NCBI GenBank assembly: GCA_964019155.1
Contig: OZ025244.1
Coordinates: forward strand, 11,117,155-11,181,154
Direction of reading: 5' to 3'
Source: Osedax fenrisi
Lineage: Eukaryota; Annelida; Polychaeta; Sabellida; Siboglinidae
Length of the DNA: 64,000 bases
Part shown: in pieces, positions 12,650-25,337 of the stretch
Numbering within the stretch: position 1 is the first letter of the stretch
How the letters are laid out: every line of letters begins with the position of its first letter
The notes under the pieces: model-generated
What the model saw: the letters and a program-made list of their open reading frames with translations, nothing else
Told to the model about the DNA's origin: nothing
Databases searched by the model: none
Made by a program: the position numbers and the translations under genes

Positions 12650-12950
12650 TAGTAATATTCCCTTTCCGCGCTGCCCTACTTTTAATATCCTTCCCTCCCC
12701 TCTTAAAACTATCAATCTATTCCATGTTCTCCTATTGCGTATTAATTCCTGTCTGATTCTCTCCCTCCTCCTCCTCCTCACTCTATACTATTTGTCTGTG
12801 CGTCACGATCAGCTGAGCTGTCACTCACTCTAAATCGCTTCCAGTGGCCATTTCAGAGTTTTCACTAGATTGCCTTTCGGTTTAGCGTATTTTCCCATTA
12901 CCTCGAGCGCCAGTTGAGATTGGCTCGATCTCCAACCGATCTGTGGTAAG
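12650..12950 (+). promoter_or_regulatory. Candidate promoter / 5' untranslated exon
   Basis: A pyrimidine-rich, CG-containing stretch contrasts sharply with its AT-rich flanks and ends at CTGTG followed by a textbook donor GTAAGTA (from 12946). CTCC repeats (12760-12780), CGTCACG and GGCCATTT motifs precede it. This looks like a TATA-less promoter with a non-coding first exon. No coding frame is evident and no downstream exon was found, so it is tentative. Confidence 0.3.
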
Positions 12951-13059
12951 TACGTAATGTTTATTGATAATAATGTTTAATTACCCGTTTGTTGTTAATT
13001 TTTAATTATCAGTTCATTATTAGTAATATTAATATATATATATATATTGTTATTTTTTG

Positions 13060-13340
13060 TATTGAGGTTGAGTCATTTTATCCCATCCAGGAACTTAGAT
13101 GAAGTTGTAACTTATAAACATATATGGCTCTAATGTTCCTTCAAAGCCGCTATCATGTTAAGGCATCTATGGTTTTAACGAGAGCCGATCATTTATTTAT
13201 ACACAATTATATAATATCATATCTAAATATAATGTTAAGACCTATATGTCCTATATATTGTAATGGTCCGGAAGGGGGTTGAACCAGTATCCTACTGCTC
13301 GTGTGTCTGGCGCCTTAGCCGACTCAGTCTCAAAGTCAGT

Positions 13341-13345
<5 letters not shown>
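13060..13345 (-). mobile_element. tRNA-headed SINE, copy 1
   Basis: Minus-strand copy. The 3' body with the conserved CATCTAAGTTCCTGGATGGG block is at the left, and a decayed tRNA-like head (box B region near 13264-13280) is at the right next to a (TA)n tract. Same family as 18394, 27806, 60121 and 63131. Confidence 0.85.
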
Positions 13346-13377
<32 letters not shown>

Positions 13378-13660
13378 TAGATACTTACCATTGAAGATGC
13401 GGTAGGAGGAACAGGTTTAGGAGACGGCTTCACATCGACGTAATTCTCCAGTGGCGTAACCTACACGTCGTTATGTAACAATATTACGTAACGAATTGTA
13501 TAATAATGCACGATTATGCGTGTGGGTGTATATATATTGTTTCATTATTGTAAACACGTACTATTTTCTATATAGCATTGCGACAAAACAATTAATATTT
13601 ATTAATAATAGTAGCATTCAGACTCCTTCAAGGTCAAACCTCAATTATAGTGACGTATAA

Positions 13661-13699
13661 GCATAGAGCTAGAGAGAAACTTTCTCTCTAGCTCTATGC
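13661..13699. repeat. Perfect 19-bp inverted repeat with 1-nt loop
   Basis: GCATAGAGCTAGAGAGAAA, then C, then the exact complement. A replication-slippage fold-back or minimal hairpin. Confidence 0.9.
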
Positions 13700-13736
13700 C
13701 TATAAGTTAGCGTTGTTTACTAGTTTCCCCTTTATA

Positions 13737-13785
<49 letters not shown>

Positions 13786-14400
13786 GCTATATGTGTGCAT
13801 GATACCACGTAATATAACTCTATAATAGATATTATACTATGAATATAAAGAAAATTGTTACGATTATTTTCATACATTTGAAAGAATTTCTTTTCTATAT
13901 TTTCAAATAGTGTTTAATATAATTTAAATGTGTTTTCATTGGCTTAGAATTACCAAAACTCTCCTATTATTTAGTAGGTTACCTATTACTATAGACTTAT
14001 AGGTTATCCGAGTTAAATAGTTAAAATAGTAAAGCCTTTGGGATTACTAAGTTAGTAATTACAAGATACATATATGTAGGTCACCTATATACCTATAGGT
14101 CACCATTTCAGTATTACATAATACTTGTGATGCCATCGTGATTAATACTAGGCAATGTATTATCAGTGAGGTACAGTAATAGGCTAAATACTATAATAGT
14201 AATAGGTCAACCTACTAATATATTAGTATTGGCATCAAATATTATGTAATACTGCAATATTATGTATACACTGAAACCATGACTCCGGTATATATTAATA
14301 TATATATACGATAACAATTGTTATCGGAAAATGTTGTTACATTAGTTCATTGTTCTTTGATTATTATTTTATTATTATTTTCTTCCCGCACGAGCGAAGG
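13700..14400. other. No gene seen
   Basis: A (TA)n tract at 13744-13782, otherwise AT-rich. The string AATACT-TTATGTAAT recurs in inverted form near 14112 and 14240. Confidence 0.35.
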
Positions 14401-14414
14401 GGGCCTACACAACC

Positions 14415-14560
14415 TTGCTTTTAGTACTTAATAACACTTTTTTATTGATCTTAATAAACCTTATTTTGGTGCTTAATAAACCTTACTTTTAGTTCTTAAT
14501 AAACCTTTTTTATTGATCTTAATAAACCTTGCTTTGAGATATTAATAAATCTTGCTTTCA
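14415..14560. repeat. 22-23-bp tandem repeat ending CTTAATAAAC
   Basis: About six diverged units, each ending in CTTAATAAA followed by CCTT. No coding capacity. Confidence 0.75.
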
Positions 14561-14963
14561 TTGCATATCACCATAGTCTAAATCATACAAAAATGCGATG
14601 AAGATACTATAGGTATATTAAAATACATACAATGTAGGTGCCTTGCAAGTATATTATAAACGGTATTGAATACAGAAACCAGCGTTGATAATTATAGAAC
14701 ATTTATATAATGGCTGTATTGTTGTAGAAATTCCTAATCGGAAATTATATATTATATAACGCTTTGTTAGGCCCCTTTGTGAACACTCGATGGCGGCCAG
14801 TCTATTGTGATGTTTAACAATGACCCGCGTAATTCCTTTATTGTTTGTGAATGTTTTGAATATGCACGAGCCTCTGTGGTTTTTATAACAACGTATACGT
14901 TGTTATATTTTTATATTAAACATATATGTTTAAAGCGATTAAGTGTATCGTTTGTGAATATAC

Positions 14964-14964
<1 letters not shown>

Positions 14965-15032
<68 letters not shown>
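14965..15032. repeat. (TA)34 microsatellite
   Basis: Uninterrupted TA dinucleotides. Confidence 0.97.
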
Positions 15033-15037
<5 letters not shown>

Positions 15038-15330
15038 AATAGTTAATGTATTTATCCGGTTAGTAGGGTATATATATAAATATTCAAAATCAAAATCAAT
15101 AAAAAAATCCCATATCATATATTATATATTTTAAGATAAATTACAAGTTTAATTTACAAATTCATCATTTTTCTCATCATATATTACTTAAATATATATA
15201 ACTGTATACACATACATGGTTATATATATTGATTTCAACTTAAATTAAACTATTTTCGTATTATTTTATTTTATAATTAAATCCGAAAGACTATACATAG
15301 GACTATACCTAGACATGTATTTAAAAGTAT

Positions 15331-15713
15331 CCCAGTAAGTAAAGTAATCAAAGATCGTAATCAGATTACAATCCAACAAGTAATCATGATTTGCAAATTA
15401 CAATCATGGGGCTATGTATTGATTACGATCACATATGTTGATTCGATTACAATCGTATTACAATCAATGATTACTAACTGATCATGAATCAATATTAGTG
15501 ATCAGTTAACAATCATTGATTACAATCGTATTAAATTCAATGATATATAAGTGTAGTTCGTAATCAAACATGCTTTATGCACTCTTCACTATGCATAGTT
15601 GCTTATCAATGATTGTAATATTATTGTAATCGTATTGTGATCAGTTAATCACAAATCATGATGATGATCAAACTATAATCTAACAACTATCACTGATTAC
15701 TTTACTTACTGGG
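15331..15713. mobile_element. MITE with CCCAGTAAGTAAAG ends, keyword TGATTAC
   Basis: Inverted termini CCCAGTAAGTAAAGTAATCA (20 bp) begin at 15331 and end at 15713, flanked by AT/AT. The interior is saturated with TGATTAC/GTAATCA/TGATCA motifs in both orientations. No frame. The terminal CCCAGTAA resembles the CCCAGCAA family. Confidence 0.9.
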
Positions 15714-16250
15714 ATAGCATATACATATAATTAGGGGAAAGTGGACATCTAATACGGACACTTTAACAATAAATGGTCTTAATATTTTATGACTCAATAT
15801 TTATATTCAAAAAGTACAATATCTTAATATTATATGATTATATATATTATTGTGATTATAAAATGTTATTTTATATTGTTATTCAATAGATAACAGGGGT
15901 GTCCGTATTCGGTACCCGTGTTCGAATACGGAAATCCTGTGTTATAAATTATAACTTATAATACGGACACCTCATATACCACTAGATAAACTATATATTA
16001 TTGGTGAACCAATCAGATAAATTACAATTACAGAATTTATAATTAATTTTATGAATAATTTAATATAATTTAATTAGTTAATAATTTATTTATTTTTATT
16101 AATATTTTTTTAATTAATGATACAATCTAAATAATAACATTTTTAAATTTAGTTTCATTGGTGGTTTTAATATTATAACGCACGTGGTTTTTATGAAAAT
16201 CAGAATAGTTCACAGCGCTCAATAGTTTCAGCGCTGATGGTTATATATAA

Positions 16251-16253
<3 letters not shown>

Positions 16254-16302
<49 letters not shown>
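16254..16302. repeat. (TA)n microsatellite at insertion site
   Basis: TA run directly abutting the left end of the nested element at 16303. Confidence 0.95.
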
Positions 16303-16305
<3 letters not shown>

Positions 16306-17184
16306 TAGAAGCTCGGTAACTCAACATGCCGATAACTCAACATTGCTGATAACTCAACATCCAAAAAATATTTGGTTGGATTCATATCTTTTACATGTTA
16401 ACAAAAACCCTATTACTCAACAAATTTAACTCAACATACATATAACTCAACATCGTTTTTATAATCCTAGCCTATACATTACATGTAAATATACATTCGA
16501 TAACTCAACATTTATGAAAAATCAAAATATCACAAACATATGTTGTTGGATTCGTATCTTTTACATATAATAAAACTACATTGCTCAACAAATATAATTC
16601 AACATACATTATTCAACATGGTTTTATTTAATAATATATTGATATAAATATATAAACGTAAAAATAAAATTACAATTATTATATTATCATACGAGTACTA
16701 TTTTGAATGCATTTATGTTAACAAAACATTAATTAAGTCTATAGACTAAGTCTATATATAGACTTATTAACTATCCCTCACAAAGGACAATAACTCATGA
16801 GTGCATCCTTGCAAGGCATAATCAAGGATTAGGCCTATTACACATTACTCATATTATAAATACGTTTAACAATCATGTTGATAAAAATATAATACAATCA
16901 AAAATGAATAATTATTTTAATAAAAAATGAATATAGTACTATTCCCAAGAAATCCTTGCTATTCCTATGACTTTTTATTTATTATAATTATTATTTTAGA
17001 ACAATATACAATCTATAAACTTAATAATAATCATAAACCATCATTAGGAGTAATATACTATTAGTAGCGTAACAAATATACCATTATAAATAAAAATAAA
17101 TGTATACATCCGATAACTCAACATACTCGCTAACTCAACATGAAAACTCCGTCCCGTCAATGTTGAGTTATCGAGCTTTGACTG
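16303..17184. mobile_element. Pogo/Tigger-like MITE nested in the 15734 element
   Basis: Left end CAGTAGAAGCTCGGTAACTC and right end complement CAGTCAAAGCTCGATAACTC, with TA on each side. CAGT-GAA-CTCG ends and a TA duplication are typical of pogo/Tigger relatives of Tc1/mariner. TAACTCAACAT recurs about ten times near both ends. No transposase frame. Confidence 0.9.
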
Positions 17185-17636
17185 TATATATATATAGTGT
17201 TATATATTGATATACCCTATAGGGTGTCCGTATTATAAGACCAATATATATATGCTTAGAACATAATTAATATTTTATAACAAATATAGCAATTATTCAT
17301 GTAAGGTTTAGAATGATTTAGTTATTAATAATATATTGTTATGTTTTATATCGATACATTTGTATATGCTTAAAATATAGGTTTGCTTTAAGAAGGTTTT
17401 GTTTTTTAATTTTTTTTCATAAATTTAAAAACGTAATAAAAAATCAGTTTATTCAATAAACTTTATTGGATATATAAGCACTATTTTTAATAATTAAAAA
17501 ATAAAAAATACTTGTTTTGACTATTTATGTAATTATGAATATTTTAATTTTTTTAATTTTGTGTATGATTTATGATTTATGAGATACATAGAATTTCCGT
17601 ATTCGGGCACTGTCCGTATTCGGTTACTTCCCCCTA

Positions 17637-17992
17637 AATGTATTTGTATAGAAATTTAGTTTAACGTTTAATTAAATAAGTATGATAATAACACTATAGT
17701 GTTAGGTATTAAGTGTTAGGTGTTAGGTATACCTAATTTAAAAATAAAATTATCTTATAAATATAGGATATATCCTATAGGATATATTTACTTTTGTTTT
17801 TAAATCCAATAGGACCAATTTATTATTCCTTTATAAAATATCATTTAGGTTAAAGTCGGATGCTATATTGAAGTTAATTTTTTTTTTCAATTGCATACTA
17901 GATACAATCAAATACCACTTAAAAGGGAACTTGTTTATATAGTATTAGTATACTAATATAATATATATATATATATACTATATACTATATAT

Positions 17993-18028
<36 letters not shown>

Positions 18029-18335
18029 AGTTAATATATATAATATATTTTTAATTAATAATTAATATACACATATAGTTCATATATAGTAATGATATAA
18101 TTTTATTATATGACAAATTTATTCCAAAAGTGATAAATTATACTTATTATATAATACTTAAATTTAATAAAATGCATTCATTTGAACTACTTTATAATAT
18201 TGTAATAGTTTATATTATCTATAGATACATACAAACCAAATGAACGATATGAATATTATTTATGGAAATATATATTAGGTGAGTACTATGATTTAAAATT
18301 AATTAATTTTATATGTATATACTAATACATATAAA

Positions 18336-18393
<58 letters not shown>
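17637..18393. other. No gene seen
   Basis: AT-rich with several TA tracts, the largest at 18341-18391 directly preceding the SINE. Confidence 0.4.
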
Positions 18394-18394
<1 letters not shown>

Positions 18395-18692
18395 CTGCCT
18401 GTGTGGCTCAGTGGTTAAGGCGTCAGACACACAAGCAGTAGGACACGGGTTCGACCCTCGTCCGGACCATTAATTAATTTTATAAAATGGGTCTTAAAAT
18501 ATTATTTAGAAGTGATCTTATATAATTGTGTATAAATAAATGATCGGCTCTCGTTAAAACCATTGATGCCTTAACATGAGAGCGGCTTCGAAGGGACATT
18601 AGAGCCATATATGGTTATAAGTGAAAACTTCATCTAAGTTCCTGGATGGGATGAAAGGACTCCACCAAATAAAAATAATAATAATAATAATA
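18394..18692 (+). mobile_element. tRNA-headed SINE, copy 2 (well preserved)
   Basis: ACTGCC start, box A-like TGGCTCAGTGGTTAAGG and box B-like GGTTCGACCCT within the first 75 bp form a tRNA-like head. An AT-rich spacer follows, then a conserved body (GAGAGCGGCTTCGAAGGGAC, CTAAGTTCCTGGATGGGATG) and an (ATA)n tail. Polymerase III transcription is expected from the boxes. Mobilisation in trans by a LINE is inferred. Confidence 0.92.
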
Positions 18693-19180
18693 ATATATAT
18701 ATATATATATGTATAGCCTATATATATATATGTGTTACATCATATTGTTGATTATATCTATACATAGAATATGGTTAATACGGCTATAATGGTGTTCTAT
18801 AGTAGGGAATACACTATAGAATAACGTGAAAGGAATGTGAGGAATGCTTGTGGGCGTTTATAAAGAGGTTTATTAATATGACCTTTTGAACTCTAGTCTT
18901 CATTCTCAGCATGTCTTCGTCTATTATTGTTCTCTTTATTTCGTCTTTCACCAACTGTCAACAAATGAAATAGTTACTATATATCACATGTATGTTTTCA
19001 ATAATTTTGTAAAAATTACTTTAAAATTACTACATATTTACGAAGTTTATATAGGATAATACATATTATTTGAATATAAATGACACTAATAATAGGTATA
19101 TATATATAATTACTAATAAGCATATATATAGGTTTACCTATTGGGATAACTGTATAGGCCTACTACTATGATTGCTTTAC
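18693..19180. other. No gene seen
   Basis: AT-rich; a slightly more complex patch at 18830-18960 has no recognisable feature. Confidence 0.35.
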
Positions 19181-20226
19181 GTGGTTGTACCTATATACTG
19201 TATACAATGCTTGTATAAGTAGTGATATATATACTGGTATGGAATACCATACTATAGTGGTATACTACCATAGTATGACATACCACTATAGTAGTATACC
19301 ATACTATAATACTCATAATACCGAACTAGGTTTCACACTGACTCAACAAAGAAGTAGACGATATCCTGCTACATACATAAAAGACATTGACTATGCCGAT
19401 GATATAGCTGTTACAACTGATACATTGAAATATGCGAAAATATTGCTACATCAAATTGAGGAAATAGCAAATGATATAGGACTCAAAGTGAATACTGTTA
19501 AGACTGAATATACGATCTATAATCTGAATAACGATATAAACATGATGAGCAGGAACGGTCGCTGTATAAAACAAGTTAATAATGTAAAATACCTCGGCAG
19601 CTATATAGGATCAACTGAAATAGATATAAACATCAGAATATCCTAAGCCTGGTCAGCACTGAACAGCGTGAATACTATCTGGACATCCAAAATGTCAGAT
19701 AATCCCAAAAGAAACTTTATCAGATCAGCGATAGAATCCATAATTCTATATGGCTCTATTACTTTTACACTATAGTGTTCACTATATATAGTGTATATAG
19801 CACTATATATAGCGTATATAGTGTATATAGCACTATATATCACTATAACTATAGTTATAACTTCGAATCTAGAGAAAAAAGTAGACGTATACTCACGTGC
19901 TCAGATCTGCGTTGAACACATTATGGAGAGTACATATGACAAATAAAGAGATATCTGATAGAATCCCAAAAATTACAGTCCCAATACGAGAACAAAGATT
20001 ACGATTCATTGGACATTGCCGTAGAAGTAAAAGTGAACTAGTAAGCGATTTACATCTCTGGCAACCTCTCCATGGTCAACGACCCCGAGGATTAGCAGCA
20101 AAAACTTGTCACTAGTCAACTGAGCGAAGATACTGGATGCACCCTCAGCGAACTATCAAACGTGACGAGTGATAGAGAAGGGTGGAGAAGACGTATCATA
20201 GACTGCCGAGCAAGCTCGACCTGGTA
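19150..20226 (+). pseudogene. RTE-X-like LINE 3' half (YADD to C terminus)
   Basis: The frame at 19185-19646 contains IDYADDIAVT, the RT catalytic motif C, followed by GLKVNTVKTEYTIYN and VKYLGSYIGSTE (thumb start). After a stop, further thumb sequence follows (IWTSKMSDNPKR, ESIILYGS). Then a TA/GTG-rich inserted patch (19768-19860) precedes NTLWRVHMTNKEISDRIPK and RFIGHCRRSKSELVSDLHLW, ending RIIDCRASSTW. This matches the C-terminal half of the copy at 35777-36997. It is 5'-truncated and interrupted, with several stops. Confidence 0.82.
19768..19858. repeat. CACTATATATAGTG palindromic cluster inside a LINE
   Basis: Repeated CACTATA/TATAGTG palindromes that interrupt the LINE thumb coding region. 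Confidence 0.7.
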
Positions 20227-20231
20227 AGGTA

Positions 20232-20266
<35 letters not shown>

Positions 20267-20670
20267 TAACGTATTATATAGCATATATATGTTATAATGC
20301 AGTCATAGAACAGCTACGTAGAATTAACTTTGATATCGTTAAGATACTCTTAATATTATATATGCGATGTCTATATATCGAGCCACTAAAACACTCTCTT
20401 CACGTCGCACGGTGACCATGGACAATGTCCATAGGAATATCGACGAGACGATAACACATGATAACGACGCGCGAGAGAGAGAGAGAGAGAGAGAGAACAC
20501 GTGACCTATGACTTATACCTATCGACACGTGACCGTATCGCAACACGGTCCGCCACGCCCCTTCCCGCCCCCCCCCCCCCATTAAACGATGTCGATTATC
20601 AATAGTAGCTATGTGGTAGTAGTAGCGGCCGCGACGTAATTCGGTGAAACCAAAGTGATACCTCGTGTCC
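20227..20670. other. Simple repeats and CpG-rich start of an island
   Basis: A (TA)n tract at 20231-20263, (GA)n at 20470-20494, a C run at 20567-20580, and two CACGTGACC E-box-like strings near 20497 and 20524. Confidence 0.5.
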
Positions 20671-20679
20671 GCCACACCA

Positions 20680-20828
20680 CTGTCCACTAAACCACTGTCA
20701 ACCACACCACTGTCCACTACACCACTGTCATCAACACCACTGTCCACTACACCACTGTCAACCACACCACTGTCCACTAAACCACTGTCATCCACACCAC
20801 TGTCACCCACACCACTGTACACCACGAC
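20680..20828. repeat. 15-bp minisatellite ACCACTGTC-rich
   Basis: About ten units of a 15-bp motif (ACCACTGTCNACNAC). Because 15 is a multiple of 3 it opens repetitive frames on both strands. I treat those as artefacts, not genes. Confidence 0.9.
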
Positions 20829-21039
20829 ACTGTTCGGTCATCGCGTCGTGGTTATTTATAGACATGCAGGTATCGCGATCGATGTCAGTGATGGACAAAG
20901 CGAGAGTAATAGAGAGAGAGAGAGATAGCGAGATATAGAGAGAGACGGCGAGATATATATATAGAGCCAAAGTGCGCCACCGCCCGGCCAAATTAGTTAT
21001 AACGTGGCGATAATCGATAACGTGGCTCCGGCTATTGTT

Positions 21040-21500
21040 ACTACTACCTGCAGGTGTGTGTTACGCAATATCTGACTGTAGATGTTACGCAACCGATGAC
21101 GTAACGGACGTTGTTTGTGACGTAATCGATCGTTTACGTAGTCAGCGCATGCGCGCGCGTGTGTTTATAACGGTGCGGCGGAGGGGCGGAGTTTAGCTGG
21201 CGTATATAGTAACGAGATCGATATCGATGGCCGCTAACGACGTCTGGCGGTGGTAATTTACACAAACGTCGCGTTAACTTCGCCGAAATGGTAATTATAA
21301 TTACTAATTAACGACTAATTAGTATAAGTAATAGCGGGGCTAGCGAGCATTTACTAGCTTCCCGGTAATAGCAATTCCTAGTAGTAGTTATAGTAATTAA
21401 GTAACGTTGACAACCTTACTATGATAATAGACGGTTACGCAATAATGGTTACGCAACAATTGTTACGTAACTGTCATTGTTGCGTAATTAGTGTGATGTA
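21040..21500. promoter_or_regulatory. CpG-rich bZIP/NRF1-like motif cluster
   Basis: Within 460 bp: TTACGCAA four times (about 21061, 21085, 21433, 21449), TTACGTAA once (21464) and TTGCGTAA once (21481). These are PAR/C/EBP-type bZIP half-site pairs. Also TGACGTAA twice (21098-21130, CRE-like) and GCGCATGCGCGC (21147-21158), which matches the NRF1 consensus. The block is GC- and CpG-rich in an AT-rich neighbourhood. A promoter or enhancer is plausible, but no gene starts visibly on either side. Confidence 0.45.
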
Positions 21501-21599
21501 ATCCTAGCGAGCATGGATTGTGAGACGTCAATACGGCTGCGCGGTGACCTACGTGGCGGCGATGTAGTGGTCAACTATCTTGTTGTCATTTCCGAGATA

Positions 21600-21776
21600 G
21601 ACTGCAGGCGGCGCCGAGCAAGGATAAACTGTTAAGTAGGCTATAGTACAACGCACTTGTAGTCAGGAACATCGCCAAGTGAGATACCTAGCATATAATC
21701 ATATGCTCCTATTCCCATACATTGACTTACTGCTATAGTAGTATATATCGAGGGACATCCCAGATTAATAGGAATG

Positions 21777-21824
<48 letters not shown>

Positions 21825-22325
21825 ATGTGTTCTATATAGCATATATAATATATGTGCGTATGTGTAAGTGTGTGTGTATGTACGACGCGTGTGATGATAG
21901 GGTACATATTACATATAATTGTATACCGTATACGGTAATATAGTATACTATGTATACATAAAAATTAAAACTATAATTATATATAATGTACAACATTAGC
22001 GTACGACACTCATTCATATGATTTACTAAGATATGGATGCCTACGTATCTTCGAGTACAACAATAGATGTATTAACTTATATTACATTGTATAAATTCAA
22101 ACAGATACGCGGAATCGTTGATAGCTAATATACACACTATGGTGTGTTCAAATGTGTACATTCAAATATATTTATCGAATTGCATGCGTTTTATTATATA
22201 TATATATATTTCATATTTTATTATATATATATACCTTATAAATAGTTATACCCTATAAAAAACCCTAAGGTACACATTACCAGGTCGATCTTAAGCTCGG
22301 CAATTCATAACATGTCGTATACATA
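21600..22325. other. No gene seen
   Basis: A (TA)n tract at 21779-21818 and AT-rich sequence. AACCCTAAGG at 22262 is not part of a telomeric array. Confidence 0.35.
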
Positions 22326-22514
22326 TATTGATTGATTGAATTGATTGAATGTTTATTTAGACACTTAAATAAATCGTAAATGATTTCTCAAAAGTGTATA
22401 TAATAGAATACAAATAATAAAAGTAGGTAAACAATAAATACCAATAATAATAATACAATAAAATAGAATAAGCCGTACGGAAATTAATTAATAAAATAAT
22501 AATGACAAACAATA

Positions 22515-24863
22515 TTAGTAATTCAGGTTCCCAACTGAGATCAATTTTTGTATATATTTGATGAATGTTTTATGCGATTTTATGGATCTAATATAGGGCG
22601 GGAGTGAATTCCATAGCTTAGGACCAATATAACTCAGTGCCCGAGTATTCATTTTTGAGGGACGTAGAATAGGGGTAGATAGAAGGTGAGATGCGTGGTT
22701 TCTAAGTAATGGAAGGGGAGCTCTTTTTACAAGAGAAGCAGAAATATATGAAGGGCAATTTGAAGAGTATATTGAGGAATGAACAATAGATAATATGCGA
22801 TAAGCAGAGCGTTTGTTAAATGTGAACCATGGAGATAGGTGTTGGTATGAGGAAGTAGAGGAATGATCTAGAATACGTAGGTTATATGTTGTACGGATTG
22901 ATGAACGAATAACTCGATTTAAGGGAGAGATAGATGATAATGGAAGATTGATAAGGATCGAGGAACAGTAATCTATGCGTGAGAGTACAAGGGAATTAAC
23001 TAGAGTTTTAGTAAGAGATACAGTAATAGATTTTCTTATTTTTCTAATTCTAAATAGATGATAATTTGCAGATTTAGTTAGGGCCGTAATATGAGGAATG
23101 AAGGAAAGAGTAGAATCAAAAATTACACCTAAGTTAGATGCAGTAGGAGAAGGAGATATTACAATATTATCAATAAGAAAAGGAGGGAAGTAAGTTGGTG
23201 ATGGAGAAAGATTCAACAATTTAGTTTTGGAGGTATTAATACGAAGATTATTAGAAATAAGCCATTCTTTAATGTCATTAGCACAATTAGAGAGTTGATT
23301 ATTGAGACATGAATTAGTTGGAAGAAACATATATAGTTGTATGTCATCTGCATAAAGATGGTAATATATATTTGGATATTTAGATATTATGGATGGTAAT
23401 GGGTATAAATAAATTGAGAAAAGTGAAGGACCGAGTACTGATCCCTGGGGAACACCATATTTCATAGGAGAAGGGGAAGAAAAAGAATTATATATTTTTA
23501 CACTGCTACTACGGTCAAATAGATATGAAGTAAACCATGAGAGAGAAAGGTCTCTAACTCCAAGCAGGTGTAGACGGGACAGTAGAATTTTGTGATCAAG
23601 AGTATCGAAAGCACTGGATATGTCCAGCATTACTAGTTGACAGCAGTTTTTAGTATTAAGGGTAGAAGTGATTACATCAATTACGTTTAGTAGTGCTGTT
23701 TCTGTGGAGTGTCCTCGGCGAAAACCACTTTGTTGAGGAATATGGAGATTATTGGCCGTTAAATAGGAGATTAGTTTACGAGAGACAACTCTTTCCAAAA
23801 TTTTACTCACCAAAGGTAGCTGAGAAATTGGGCGATAATTGAGAAGTGAATCAGGATCGAGTGAAGGTTTTTTAAGAATGGGAGTGATTATTGCTTGTTT
23901 AAAAATTGAAGGTACAGTACCGGAATTTAGGGAATATGAGATGATGTTACAGATAGTTGGACATAGATAATCGGAGTAAAGTTTAAAAATAGATAGTGGA
24001 ACAGGATCGGAGGGAGATATCGAAGAGGATGCATTTAGTAGTTTAGATATGAGAGATATATGTGGCGGACGAAAAAAACTTAAGAAAACAGATATAGGTG
24101 GGGTAACTATGATTGAAGGATAATTGGCAGTAAGTGTATGGTTATTGATCTTTATTATGATGGAGTCAATCTTATTAGAAAATGTTTTGGAGAAAAGACA
24201 GCTTAATTGTAATGGAGAAATTTTAATCATAGATGGTAGTAATGCTGGTTTTGGGGGAGATAACAACTTATTAGCTAGTCTGAAAAGTCGTCGGTTATCA
24301 GAAGCAAGATCATTTATAACCTGAGTGTAATAGCTAGATTTGGCATAGGAAATTGCTAACTTGTAGATCTTACGTTGCTCAATGAATGAAGCTCTAGAAG
24401 ATGAAGATCTCAAGGATATGTATATTCTTTCAGATTTACGAAGTGATCGTTTCAAGGACATGAGGTGGGAAGTAAACCATGGGGTATCAGGATGTAGAGT
24501 TACTGATATAGTTTTTGAAGGCGCATGTTTATCGATAAGATGGGATAGTATGGAATTTAATATAACTGGAGAATAACAGTAGTCACCTAAAGCAGAATGT
24601 AAGTCAGCTAAGAATATCATGGAATTTATATTCTTAATGGGTCTGTATGTAATACGTGTTTTCTGATTAAGAGTGATAGTAAAGTTAGTTTTGACTGAGA
24701 TAAGGAAGTGATCGGAAAGTAGATCAAGCCTAGAAATATTACTCACCATGAGTTCAGAATGGAGAGAACTAGAGAATACAAGATCAATAATATTGCCATT
24801 TATATGAGTTGGGAAATTGACATGTTGTGATAGGGATAATGAATTTGTTAAATTAGTGAACAT
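22515..24863 (-). pseudogene. Reverse transcriptase ORF of the L2/CR1-like LINE
   Basis: A 782-codon open frame. Residues 45-57 hold the last endonuclease motif (LLSDHFLI). RT follows with LNYRPISQLPLVSKILERVV (about 341-360), the motif A block VMLDISSAFDTLDH (about 411-424), motif B YGVPQGSVLGP (469-479) and catalytic YADD (504-507). The thumb has a NLGVIF block, and the C terminus has LWNSLPPYIRS, the hydrophobic tail usual in L2/CR1. Catalytic aspartates are present. The first Met (24863) is only where the frame opens after a frameshift; the true polyprotein starts upstream. Confidence 0.88.
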
Positions 24864-25337
24864 AATAGTGGATTTGAGGTAGCATTAAAATGATAGTTGA
24901 AATCACCAAGTATAATAGGGTGGTATGTGGGTGAACTTATGAGATCAGTAGCAAGATCGTTAAACTCACTTAGAAAGGAAGCGAATTCTGGTTTTGGCGG
25001 TCTATAAATGACAGTAATGGATATAGATTTGTGTTTTTGGGTGAATGATATGGTTAAGCAGTCAGAGTAGGAGAAGTTATGGGATATGGATATACATGGT
25101 AAAGGTAGAGAAGTTTTTTACGAGGAAGCCAACCCCACCACCACGACCTGATAATCGTGGCGATAAGATTAATGTATAACCAAAATTGTGAAATAGGGCA
25201 TATATGTCGGAATCATCTTGAGAGATCCATGTTTCCGTTAAAGCAATAATACTAAAATTGGACTTTTTAAGGAATGGTAATAATTTCGCATTGGAGCGAA
25301 GAGAACGAATATTTATTAGGGCAATGTGTTCAGATAG
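24864..25337 (-). pseudogene. APE endonuclease domain of the L2/CR1-like LINE (frameshifted)
   Basis: In two minus-strand frames the start HIALINIRSL, IIALTETWI (metal-binding E), GRGGGVGFLV, VIYRPPKPEF and IILGDFNYHF (catalytic D and N) are all readable in order, leading into the SDH motif of the downstream ORF. Frameshifts near 25105 and 24865 break the domain. All core residues survive, so inactivation is recent. Confidence 0.85.

Larger units (their letters stand above)
15734..17634. mobile_element. TA-flanked TIR element, keyword AATACGGACACC
   Basis: The left end GGGGAAAGTGGACATC and right end complement GGGGGAAGTAACCGAATACG are flanked by TA (15732-15733, 17635-17636). GTCCGTATT/AATACGGAC recurs at both ends and internally at 15899-15970, 17223-17234 and 17597-17620. 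The element is split by a nested pogo-like element (16303-17184) and a (TA)n tract. No transposase frame. Confidence 0.82.

Noticed and set aside
18394..18470. Functional tRNA gene
   Set aside because: Boxes A and B are present, but the segment is fused to a body and tail shared by five dispersed copies, so it is a SINE head.
20400..20928. Frames with VVDSGV or TTPLST repeats
   Set aside because: Produced by a 15-bp minisatellite, whose length is a multiple of three; both strands are open for that reason only.
22255..22275. Telomere-like AACCCTAA motif
   Set aside because: A single occurrence, not an array.
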